A stretch of DNA of 64,000 nucleotides from GCA-002708315 sp963676635 (GTDB lineage Bacteria; Bacteroidota; Bacteroidia; Bacteroidales; F082), in contig OY781105.1 in the NCBI GenBank assembly GCA_963676635.1, positions 248,001-312,000 on the forward strand. Direction: 5' to 3'. The notes beneath the pieces were generated by a model. The model was not told where the DNA came from. It saw nothing but the letters and a program-made list of their open reading frames with translations, and searched no databases. Of the stretch, positions 44,615-51,795 are shown piece after piece (the stretch's first letter is position 1; each line of letters begins with the position of its first letter). A program made the translations under genes and the position numbers.

Positions 44615-45166
44615 ATGAACGAAATACATAAGAAACAAATTGATGTTGTTGAATATGCTTCGGAAATAATTGCCGGCGTGAAGAAGGGTGCACTAATTAC
44701 TACCAAAGCAGAGGATAGAGTAAATACTATGTCTATTGCATGGGGACAATTAGGCATTGAGTGGAACAGGGTAATATTCACTGCTTTTGTAAGAACAAGC
44801 CGATTTACTCATGAGATGCTTGATAACAGCGATTGTTTTACTATTAACATAGGAAAAGGTGATAAAGCTGCTGCTATAATTTCTTATTGCGGTACAAAAT
44901 CAGGACGTGATACTGATAAAATAGCTGACCTTAACCTCACTCTTGTGGATGGTAATACTGTTAATGTTCCGGGTATTGCTGAGATGCCGCTAACACTTGA
45001 ATGCAAAGTAATATACAGACAATTGCAGGAAAAGGACGTAATTCCTGATTACATTAAACAGAGGTTCTATCCTGAGAAAGTTGATAGTAGTGTAAGTAGT
45101 TCTAACAAAGATTTTCATACGGTTTTCTTTGGGGAAGTTACAAATGCATATATAATTGAAAAATAA
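44615..45166 (+). CDS. Flavin reductase-like FMN-binding protein
   Basis: The 183-residue protein fits the FMN-binding split-barrel fold of the flavin reductase family: ALITTKAEDRVNTMSIAWGQLGIEW, then VIFTAFVRTSRFTHEMLDNSDCFTINI. Many members hold FMN and reduce flavins or small substrates, but the specific reaction is not predictable. It lies 22 bases after the thioesterase gene and six before the next gene. Confidence 0.8.
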   Translation: MNEIHKKQIDVVEYASEIIAGVKKGALITTKAEDRVNTMSIAWGQLGIEWNRVIFTAFVRTSRFTHEMLDNSDCFTINIGKGDKAAAIISYCGTKSGRDTDKIADLNLTLVDGNTVNVPGIAEMPLTLECKVIYRQLQEKDVIPDYIKQRFYPEKVDSSVSSSNKDFHTVFFGEVTNAYIIEK

Positions 45167-45172
45167 CAATTA

Positions 45173-45532
45173 ATGAAACCAAAAAAGGTAATTGAGAAAT
45201 GGGTAGAAGCATTCAATGAAGGTGATGCTGAGAAAATTACATTGCTTTATAATGAAAGTGCTGTTAATCATCAGGTGGCTAATGATCCAGTGGTAGGAAA
45301 AGCAGCCATAAAAGAAATGTTTGTTAATGAGTTTGCGGCTGCTGATATGGTATGCATTGTGGAACATATTTTCGAAGATGGTGAATGGGTTATACTGGAG
45401 TGGAAAGACCCACTTGGCTTGCGTGGATGTGGCTTTTTCCATATTATTGATGATAAAATAAAATTCCAGAGAGGTTATTGGGATAAGCTTTCGTTTTTAA
45501 GGATGCATGGTTTACCATTTCCTGAGAAGTAA
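45173..45532 (+). CDS. SnoaL-like/NTF2-fold protein
   Basis: This 119-residue protein begins KVIEKWVEAFNEGDAEKITLLYNESAVNHQV and ends in a strand-rich half (GEWVILEWKDPLGLRGCGFFHIIDDKIKFQRGYWD). This is the cone-shaped NTF2/SnoaL fold used by many small isomerases and by ligand-binding proteins. Function is not predictable. The six-base gap to the flavin-reductase-like gene implies co-transcription. Confidence 0.78.
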   Translation: MKPKKVIEKWVEAFNEGDAEKITLLYNESAVNHQVANDPVVGKAAIKEMFVNEFAAADMVCIVEHIFEDGEWVILEWKDPLGLRGCGFFHIIDDKIKFQRGYWDKLSFLRMHGLPFPEK

Positions 45533-45592
45533 ACATTGTAGAAAGTTATTATAATCTATACTTCTGTTGTAGAGTATGCTACTTTAATTGAG

Positions 45593-46750
45593 CTACAAAG
45601 GCAACTCTATCCAGAAATTTGAACCTTTGCCAGGTTTGCTGTTAACACCAATTTGTCCAGAATGTTTATCAATAAATTCTTTGCATAGGATTAAGCCCAA
45701 ACCAGTTCCTGATTCGTTATTAGTTCCGCGTGTACTAAAACTTTCTTCAACTTTAAATAAATTTTCGCTAGTCTTTTTACTTATCCCAACACCCTTATCT
45801 TTTACATTGATAATTACAGAATTATTCTTTTGTTGGCCATAAATTAAGATTTCGCTTCCTTGATTACTGTATTTTATTGCATTTGATACAAGATTAATAA
45901 GGACGGTTTTAATCATATTTTTATCAGCAGTTATAGTAACATCTTTATGAATAGATACCTTTAATCGTATATTTTTACTTTCTGCTTGTATGGCTAGAAT
46001 GTTTACTATTTCCCTAACTATTTCTAAAATTCTAAACTGTGTTGGTAAATACTCAATTTTACCTGATTGCAAACGAGACCATTCAAGAAGATTATTCAGA
46101 TAATCGTATGAGTTAAGTAGTGTTTCATTTATTAATGAGGCGTAATACGTTATTCTTTCATTATCGATTGATTTCACCTCTTCTTTCAATAAGTCACTAA
46201 ATCCAATAAGTGAATTAAACGGATTTCTAAGATCATGGGCTACAATTGAGAAAAACCTGTCTTTGGATGCGTTGCTCTCTCTCAACTGTTGTGTTTTTCT
46301 CATTAGTTGACGTTCAGCTATTTTCCTTTCAGTGATTACACGTGTGCTTCCTATGATTTCAGTTGGCATTCCTTTCTTATTGAATAGCACTTTTCCTGCA
46401 ATCTCAGTATCAATAGGGGTGCCGTCTTTATGGTAAAACATTGCTTCAAAAATTTCGACATCAGTAAGTTTGTTGAAGCCTCTAATAATTGAAAGTGCCA
46501 ATTTAGCCATCTTACAAAACTCAGCAAATGAGGTGTGTGATGACAATCTTGTTCCAAGCCATTCATCAACAGTATAGCCAAAGAATTCTTTTACAGAAGG
46601 GCTTATATATGTAAATTTTAACTTTAAATCCATTTTCCAGATAATATCAATTGATTTGTCCAGAAGTAGATGACTTGATTTTACTTCTTTTTGAAGAATA
46701 GTTACTCGTCTTTCAAGTTCTTTATAAGTTGGCTTTTCCTTCATAACCAT
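45593..46750 (-). CDS. PAS-domain sensor histidine kinase (soluble)
   Basis: The 385-residue kinase has a short N-terminal coiled coil and a PAS domain (about 30-145, with FTYISPSVKEFFGYTVDEWLG). The dimerisation/phosphoacceptor helix has His in IVAHDLRNPFNSLIG. The ATPase domain has NAIKYSNQG (N box), DKGVGISKK (G1) and GTGLGLIL (G2). There is no membrane segment, so it senses an internal signal. No response-regulator gene is adjacent, so it is an orphan kinase. Confidence 0.9.
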   Translation of the reverse strand: MVMKEKPTYKELERRVTILQKEVKSSHLLLDKSIDIIWKMDLKLKFTYISPSVKEFFGYTVDEWLGTRLSSHTSFAEFCKMAKLALSIIRGFNKLTDVEIFEAMFYHKDGTPIDTEIAGKVLFNKKGMPTEIIGSTRVITERKIAERQLMRKTQQLRESNASKDRFFSIVAHDLRNPFNSLIGFSDLLKEEVKSIDNERITYYASLINETLLNSYDYLNNLLEWSRLQSGKIEYLPTQFRILEIVREIVNILAIQAESKNIRLKVSIHKDVTITADKNMIKTVLINLVSNAIKYSNQGSEILIYGQQKNNSVIINVKDKGVGISKKTSENLFKVEESFSTRGTNNESGTGLGLILCKEFIDKHSGQIGVNSKPGKGSNFWIELPL

Positions 46751-47052
46751 TTATTAATGTATCTTACCTTTACTAAATTCTTTCCGATATATGTTATTTA
46801 ACATTTATTGCCATTCAGACTTTTGTGTTTAACGGATAGATCTAGAATAATTAATCATTTATTAAATAATTATTCAATTAAGTGTAAAATTAAGTATTTT
46901 AAGTTGGTTCTCCTATTTATATAAAAATAATTCATATATCGACTATACAACAAACATAATTACATTAAGAAAATGAAGGATATATTACTTAAAGGAAATT
47001 ACAATTCATTGAAGATTGAATAATATAATTGAATATTAATTCGTACAAATAA

Positions 47053-47145
47053 CTAATTATCTGTTTTGGAAAAGAAATCTGAAATAGATTTTATATCAGC
47101 AACAGGATTATCATTCATCGTCAGATGTCCAGCATCTTTCGTTTC
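47053..47145 (-). pseudogene. Possible C-terminal remnant of an alpha/beta hydrolase
   Basis: The minus strand encodes KDAGHLTMNDNPVADIKSIS followed by DFFSKTDN and a stop. AGHL-x7-P with a terminal I-x-D/E-F-F looks like the catalytic-His end of alpha/beta hydrolases. The frame is open for only about 39 codons upstream before a stop and has no usable start, so if real it is a gene fragment. The match rests on a short motif, so chance is possible. Confidence 0.3.
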
Positions 47146-47304
47146 AGAAAATATATAAATTAATAGTCAATGTATAAGAAACAATTAACCATACATGTGT
47201 AGAATATATTGAAATGAAGGAATTTCTTTATATCATATTATATAAGGTATAATTAATTAAATGAATTTTAACATAAAGTAATACAGATATTCCAGTGAAA
47301 ATAA

Positions 47305-47312
47305 TACTTTTG
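47305..47312 (+). promoter_or_regulatory. Candidate -7 element for the ALDH7-like gene
   Basis: TACTTTTG, matching TAnnTTTG, 84 bases before the start codon, leaving a leader of roughly 75 bases. Confidence 0.4.
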
Positions 47313-47396
47313 TCACCCGACTTGCAAAGCAATGCACTTCGATAATGAATTAATAAACAAGCGGCGATACAGCCCGTAATTGATAAAAAAATAGTA

Positions 47397-48938
47397 ATGG
47401 AAAAACAGGAAGTACTGAAACGACTGGGAATAACAGAGGTAAACTCTGGAATATCAACAGGAGCGCAGTTTCATAAAGCAAATGGAAGTATAAGTGAATC
47501 ATATTCACCAATAGATGGTAGCCTTATTGCAAAGATAGAAAATGGCTCCGTTGAAGATTATGAAAAGATAATGGAAACAGCTCAAAAGGCATTTTCTGAA
47601 TGGAAGAAAAGACCCGCACCTGTTCGTGGTGAAGTTGTAAGGCAATTGGGAAATGATTTAAGAGAGAGGAAAGAAGATCTGGGATATCTTATTACACTTG
47701 AAATGGGTAAGATATATCAGGAAGGACTTGGGGAAGTACAGGAAATGATTGACATATGTGATTTTGCTGTAGGTCAAACACGATTGCTCAATGGATTTAC
47801 TATGCATTCTGAGCGTCCTGATCATCGCATGTATGATCAGTATCTGCCTCTTGGTATTGTTGGTTTGATAACTTCATTTAACTTTCCTGCCGCTGTATGG
47901 GCGTGGAATAGTATGGTTGCCATAGCAGCTGGTGATGTGGTTGTTTGGAAGCCAAGTTCCAAAACTCCTCTTACAGCTATTGCGATTCACAATATCATTA
48001 GCGATGTGTTGAGAAAGAATGAAGTGCCGGAAGGTGTTTTTAATATGATTGTAGCAAAATCATCTGTTCTTGGTGATAATTTTGCTGAAGATAAACGTAT
48101 TCCTTTATTCTCTGTTACAGGATCAACAGCAGTTGGTAAACGTGTTAATGCTATAGTCGCTGGACGTTTAGGCCGCACGATTATGGAGTTGGGTGGTAAC
48201 AATGCAGTAATTGTTTCAGATCAGGCAAATATTGAAATGGCTGTTAAGTCTGTTGTCTTTGGCGCTGTGGGTACTGCAGGTCAGAGATGTACATCAACAC
48301 GAAGAATTATCATCCATGAAAAAGTTTATGACTTTGTAAAAGATAAACTTGTAGAAGCATACTCAAGCGTGGCAGATAAAATTGGTTGTCCGTTTGATAA
48401 GGATGTTCTGGTGGGCCCAATGATTGACAATATTTCAGTGAGTGAGTTTAGTTATGCACTTAAAGAAGCAGAAAGGGAAGGTGGAAAGGTTATCTTTGGA
48501 GGAAGCGTTCTTGAAGGCGATTCTTATAAGAGTGGCAATTATGTTGTGCCTGCTCTTGTGGAAGCTGAGAATCATTACGGCATTGTACAGGAAGAAACAT
48601 TTGCTCCGATATTGTACCTTATTAAATATAGTACAATTGAAGAGGCTATTAATCTGAATAACAGTGTGCCACAAGGATTATCATCATCTGTATTCACTGA
48701 TAATCTTATTGAAGCAGAGAAGTTTCTCTCGGATTCAGGTTCTGATTGTGGTATTGCAAATGTTAATATTGGCACATCAGGTGCAGAAATTGGTGGTGCC
48801 TTTGGTGGTGAAAAAGATACCGGCGGCGGACGCGAATCGGGTTCTGATTCATGGAAGACTTATATGAGACGTCAGACTAACACCATAAACTATAGTCAGA
48901 AGTTGCCTTTAGCCCAAGGCATTAAATTTGGTTTTTAG
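47397..48938 (+). CDS. 2-aminoadipate semialdehyde dehydrogenase-like (ALDH7 family)
   Basis: This 513-residue aldehyde dehydrogenase has the general-base Glu in MELGGNN, the catalytic Cys in GTAGQRCTSTRR and the NAD-site SFNFPAAVWAWN. The C-terminal block GAEIGGAFGGEKDTGGGRES and SDSWKTYMRRQTNTINYS, ending LPLAQGIKF, is characteristic of ALDH7A1 (antiquitin). That enzyme oxidises 2-aminoadipate 6-semialdehyde with NAD+. Together with the two saccharopine genes at 26719-29403 it would convert lysine to 2-aminoadipate. The family call is strong; the substrate is inferred. Confidence 0.9.
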   Translation: MEKQEVLKRLGITEVNSGISTGAQFHKANGSISESYSPIDGSLIAKIENGSVEDYEKIMETAQKAFSEWKKRPAPVRGEVVRQLGNDLRERKEDLGYLITLEMGKIYQEGLGEVQEMIDICDFAVGQTRLLNGFTMHSERPDHRMYDQYLPLGIVGLITSFNFPAAVWAWNSMVAIAAGDVVVWKPSSKTPLTAIAIHNIISDVLRKNEVPEGVFNMIVAKSSVLGDNFAEDKRIPLFSVTGSTAVGKRVNAIVAGRLGRTIMELGGNNAVIVSDQANIEMAVKSVVFGAVGTAGQRCTSTRRIIIHEKVYDFVKDKLVEAYSSVADKIGCPFDKDVLVGPMIDNISVSEFSYALKEAEREGGKVIFGGSVLEGDSYKSGNYVVPALVEAENHYGIVQEETFAPILYLIKYSTIEEAINLNNSVPQGLSSSVFTDNLIEAEKFLSDSGSDCGIANVNIGTSGAEIGGAFGGEKDTGGGRESGSDSWKTYMRRQTNTINYSQKLPLAQGIKFGF

Positions 48939-48980
48939 ATAAAGATTCTATACAAAGTACAGGTTATTAATTGTTACCTG

Positions 48981-49004
48981 AAAGCTACAATTTCTGTAGC
49001 TTTT
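48981..49004 (+). terminator. First terminator after the ALDH7-like gene
   Basis: AAAGCTACA / TGTAGCTTT with a five-base loop, followed by a short T run, 43 bases after the stop codon. Confidence 0.7.
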
Positions 49005-49013
49005 AACTTGCTT

Positions 49014-49054
49014 AAAACGACAGCATATATCGGTTGGTTTGTGCTGTCGTTTTT
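49014..49054 (+). terminator. Second terminator after the ALDH7-like gene
   Basis: A perfect 12-base stem AAAACGACAGCA / TGCTGTCGTTTT (49014-49025, 49042-49053) with a 16-base loop and T-rich 3' arm. It lies directly before the 22-bp-period array. Confidence 0.75.
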
Positions 49055-49057
49055 GTG

Positions 49058-49133
49058 TTTTCATACGTATCAAACAAAATTTTCATACGTATCAAAACAG
49101 ATTTTCATAGGTATTAAAACCAACTTTCATACG
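49058..49133. repeat. Left part of a 22-bp-period palindromic array interrupted by IS66
   Basis: Cores CATACGTATC, CATACGTATC and CATAGGTATT begin at 49062, 49084 and 49106. The first half of a fourth core (CATACG) begins at 49128; all are exactly 22 bases apart, with A+T-rich spacers. The fourth core is split by the insertion element and completed at 51680. The layout parallels the array at 21442-21614, but the core sequence differs. Confidence 0.85.
49126..49133 (+). repeat. Left 8-bp target-site duplication of the IS66 element
   Basis: TTCATACG directly abuts the left inverted repeat and is repeated exactly at 51672-51679. Eight bases is the known duplication length for IS66. Confidence 0.93.
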
Positions 49134-49155
49134 GTATCCACCCTACTAACCCCGT
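49134..49155 (+). repeat. IS66 left inverted repeat
   Basis: Begins GTATCCACCCTACTAACC and pairs with the right end with four mismatches in 22 bases. Confidence 0.9.
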
Positions 49156-49191
49156 ACCTCAAACATAGCGTGTAATTCATATTTTAGCCGC

Positions 49192-49512
49192 ATGAATACA
49201 AGAAACAAATACACCAAAGAAAAAATGTTCAGTTTGATTCGCAAATGGGAAAACGGAGATCAAACGCAAGAAGAATTTTTCAAAAAACACAACATAGCTA
49301 AAAGCACATTCGGTTATTGGCGTAAAAAATATTTGAAAGAGAATGGCACTGTTGAAAGAAAGAAAGGGTTTATCCCGGTAAATGTTTCTATACAAGAAAA
49401 CAAAATTAGCGAAAATCCAGAGATGATGGAATTGTGTTATCCTAATGGTGTTCGCCTTGTTTTTAGCTCTGGTATTGAATTAGGCAGATTGAAACCACTA
49501 ATAACCCTGTAG
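49192..49512 (+). CDS. tnpA: IS66 accessory protein TnpA (helix-turn-helix)
   Basis: The 106-residue product of the first IS66 frame has a helix-turn-helix-like N-terminus (FSLIRKWENGDQTQEEFFKK, IAKSTFGYWRKKYLKE) and a short basic and beta C-terminus (MMELCYPNGVRLVF). It is needed with TnpB for transposition in the IS66 elements that have been studied. It starts 37 bases inside the left inverted repeat and is followed four bases later by tnpB. Confidence 0.88.
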   Translation: MNTRNKYTKEKMFSLIRKWENGDQTQEEFFKKHNIAKSTFGYWRKKYLKENGTVERKKGFIPVNVSIQENKISENPEMMELCYPNGVRLVFSSGIELGRLKPLITL

Positions 49513-49516
49513 CCAT

Positions 49517-49879
49517 ATGTTTACATTATCGTCAAGTTCTAAATTTCATTTGTATTCCGAGCCAACCGATATGCGTAAAAGTTTCGATGGTTTGTCAGGA
49601 ATAATCCAAAACATATTGAGCGAAAACCCTTGTAGTGGAGATGTTTTTATTTTCATAAACAAAAAACGTAACAAAGTAAAGTTGCTGCATTGGCAGGGAA
49701 TAAGTTTTGTGTTGTATTATAAGCGACTCGAAGAAGGTACATTCGAGTTGCCTCAATATGATATTGACTCCGGTAGTATAACCTTAAATTATTCACAAAT
49801 TGTAATGCTGATTGATGGATTAAGCATCAAAAATATTAAAAAACGAAAGCAATATGTCCCAGGTTTTTCTACTGTATAA
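49517..49879 (+). CDS. tnpB: IS66 accessory protein TnpB
   Basis: This 120-residue protein has the IS66 Orf2 signature: FHLYSEPTDMRKSFDGLSGII, then GDVFIFINKKRNKVKLLHWQ and FVLYYKRLEEGTFELP. Its biochemical role is unknown but it is conserved in IS66 elements. Note that this TnpB is unrelated to the RNA-guided TnpB nuclease of IS200/IS605. Confidence 0.92.
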   Translation: MFTLSSSSKFHLYSEPTDMRKSFDGLSGIIQNILSENPCSGDVFIFINKKRNKVKLLHWQGISFVLYYKRLEEGTFELPQYDIDSGSITLNYSQIVMLIDGLSIKNIKKRKQYVPGFSTV

Positions 49880-49986
49880 TTAGTTTAACAATCAAATATT
49901 TAGCCATTATTTTATCCAGAAATATAGTGAAAAACAAACTCGTTTTTTCTCTTTAGAACACGTGTATTTATAGTACTTTTGACCCC

Positions 49987-51546
49987 ATGTCAAAGGAGCT
50001 GGAAAATACTGAAAAGGAATATTTGCTTGGTGAAATTAGCAATTTAAAATTGCAAAATAAGCAAATAGAATCCCAGAAAGATTCGTTACAATCGAAAGTA
50101 AATTATTTGCAGTCGAAAGCAAATTATTTGCAATTTCAGCTTGACCAATATAAAAGGATGGTATATGGATCAAAACGAGAAAGATTTATTCCTGATGCCG
50201 ATAAAAAGCAGATGAGATTACCTTTTGATGTAGAACCACTACACGAAGCGGAAGAGGAAGAAAAAACGATAACTTACAAAAGAAAAACTAAAAAACGCAT
50301 GAATCATCCAGGCCGGATGCCACTTCCCGACCACTTACCGGTTGAAGAGATTATAATTGAACCGCAAGAGGATACATCAGATATGAAATGTATTGGTAAA
50401 GAAGTTACCGATAAACTTGAAGTAATTCCTGCAAAATTATTTATTAAAAGGTATATACGTAATAAATATATCAAGATGGAAGGTGGCATCGGCTTAGAGC
50501 ACAAAGGAGTAATTGCACCACTTCCAACTTTTGCAATTGAAAAAGGAATTGCCGGTTCCGGACTTTTGGCACAGATAATAATTGATAAATTTATTGATCA
50601 TCTTCCCATTTATCGCCAAATCGAAAGGTTTAAACGAGAAAACATCAAACTCTCATCATCAACAATAAATGGATGGCAAGAATCAGTTTGCAATTTATTG
50701 GAGCCATTATACCAAACTCTAAAACATAGAGTATTGTCGCAGGGGTATCTCCAGGTTGATGAAACCCCGATTAATGTTCTTGATAAAAATAAAAAGAAAA
50801 ATATTTTTCGTGGATACCATTGGATTTATTATTCACCACTTGAAAAAACTGTTCTTTTTGATTTTCGCGAAGGAAGATCTGCACGTGGACTAACAATATT
50901 ATTAAAAGACTTTAAAGGATATCTTCAAACAGATGGATATGCAGTGTATGATAAATTTGGCAAGCAAAAATCAATAACGTTATTGAATTGTATGGCTCAT
51001 GCACGTCGAGGATTTGAGAAAGCATTGAAAAATAAGAATCTCAAAGCTGAATATGCCATGAAAATGTTTGGTAAATTGTATGATGTTGAGCGAAAAGCCC
51101 GTGAACAAAACTTGACACCAGAACAACGTCATAGGCTCCGTCTTGATGAATCCCTGCCTGTACTAAACGAATTTGGAAAATGGATTGCTGAAACTCGCAA
51201 GCAAACTCTTCCTAAATCATCTTTGGGTGAAGCATTAACTTATTGCACAAATCGGTGGGATGGTCTTAATAATTATCTTATTGATGGATCTCTGGAAATT
51301 GACAATAATCCTGCTGAAAGTGCAATCCGTCCTATTGCCGTTGGGAAAAAGAACTACCTGTTTGCCGGTTCATCAAGAGGAGCAGAAAGAGCTGCTATGT
51401 TCTATTCATTCTTTGGCACATGCAAGAAAAATAATGTAAATCCGTTTATGTGGCTTAAAAAAGTTCTGGATATTATACCTGACTACAAAGCAAACAAATT
51501 AGAAGATTTGTTACCGCAAAATCTAAAACTAGATATGGAAAAATAA
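49987..51546 (+). CDS. tnpC: IS66 transposase TnpC (DDE)
   Basis: The 519-residue transposase has an N-terminal coiled coil (about 5-55) followed by the IS66 zinc-binding/HTH region and a DDE domain. Catalytic residues are visible in LQVDETP, YLQTDGYAVY and NNPAESAIRPIAVGKKNYLF. The C-terminal DDE_Tnp_IS66 tail is complete. It starts 107 bases after tnpB, with no frameshift or stop, so the element may still be active. Confidence 0.95.
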   Translation: MSKELENTEKEYLLGEISNLKLQNKQIESQKDSLQSKVNYLQSKANYLQFQLDQYKRMVYGSKRERFIPDADKKQMRLPFDVEPLHEAEEEEKTITYKRKTKKRMNHPGRMPLPDHLPVEEIIIEPQEDTSDMKCIGKEVTDKLEVIPAKLFIKRYIRNKYIKMEGGIGLEHKGVIAPLPTFAIEKGIAGSGLLAQIIIDKFIDHLPIYRQIERFKRENIKLSSSTINGWQESVCNLLEPLYQTLKHRVLSQGYLQVDETPINVLDKNKKKNIFRGYHWIYYSPLEKTVLFDFREGRSARGLTILLKDFKGYLQTDGYAVYDKFGKQKSITLLNCMAHARRGFEKALKNKNLKAEYAMKMFGKLYDVERKAREQNLTPEQRHRLRLDESLPVLNEFGKWIAETRKQTLPKSSLGEALTYCTNRWDGLNNYLIDGSLEIDNNPAESAIRPIAVGKKNYLFAGSSRGAERAAMFYSFFGTCKKNNVNPFMWLKKVLDIIPDYKANKLEDLLPQNLKLDMEK

Positions 51547-51649
51547 TAAACAACACAATACAATCAATAAATTAGCTCTTCTCTACATTTTCCACAGAAC
51601 AAAATCACCCATGTTTGCAAATATATGACTACTATGCAAGATATTTTTG

Positions 51650-51671
51650 ACGTGGTTGGTAGAGGGGATAC
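51650..51671 (-). repeat. IS66 right inverted repeat
   Basis: Read on the minus strand it begins GTATCCCCTCTACCAACC; 18 of 22 bases match the left end. Confidence 0.9.
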
Positions 51672-51679
51672 TTCATACG
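51672..51679 (+). repeat. Right 8-bp target-site duplication of the IS66 element
   Basis: TTCATACG, identical to 49126-49133. Confidence 0.93.
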
Positions 51680-51710
51680 TATGAAACGAACATCAGAAGC
51701 GCATTAAAAT
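51672..51710. repeat. Right part of the interrupted 22-bp-period array
   Basis: Contains the completed core CATACGTATG at 51674 and, exactly 22 bases on, GAAGCGCATT at 51696. The latter resembles the GATGCGCATC core of the array near 21.5 kb. Without the insertion element this would continue the left part as a five-unit array. Confidence 0.8.
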
Positions 51711-51795
51711 ACTAATATCTCAGTAACAAATGGGCATTGCCACAAAAGCAAATAAGTATTTAATGAAGAGATAAATTATTTTATAAGAAAAGGTT

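Larger units (their letters stand above)
46751..47396. other. Long A+T-rich intergenic region (646 bases)
   Basis: The region has no intact gene. It holds a possible hydrolase remnant on the minus strand (47053-47145) and the probable promoter of the downstream dehydrogenase (47305-47312). The rest is very A+T-rich and structureless to the eye. Confidence 0.6.
49134..51671 (+). mobile_element. Complete IS66-family insertion sequence (2538 bases)
   Basis: The element is bounded by imperfect inverted repeats at 49134-49155 and 51650-51671 (18 of 22 bases identical, ends GTATCC and GGATAC). Perfect 8-bp direct repeats TTCATACG flank it. It carries the three standard IS66 genes in order on the plus strand, all intact. 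The perfect duplication and intact frames suggest a recent insertion. The target was a unit of a 22-bp-period palindromic array. Confidence 0.95.

Noticed and set aside
49517..49879. RNA-guided TnpB nuclease
   Set aside because: The 120-residue protein is the IS66 Orf2 product that happens to share the name; it lacks RuvC motifs and is far too short.
49974..49981. TACTTTTG as a separate promoter for the IS66 transposase
   Set aside because: It lies only five bases from the start codon and has no -33 partner; transcription from upstream of tnpA is the simpler explanation.
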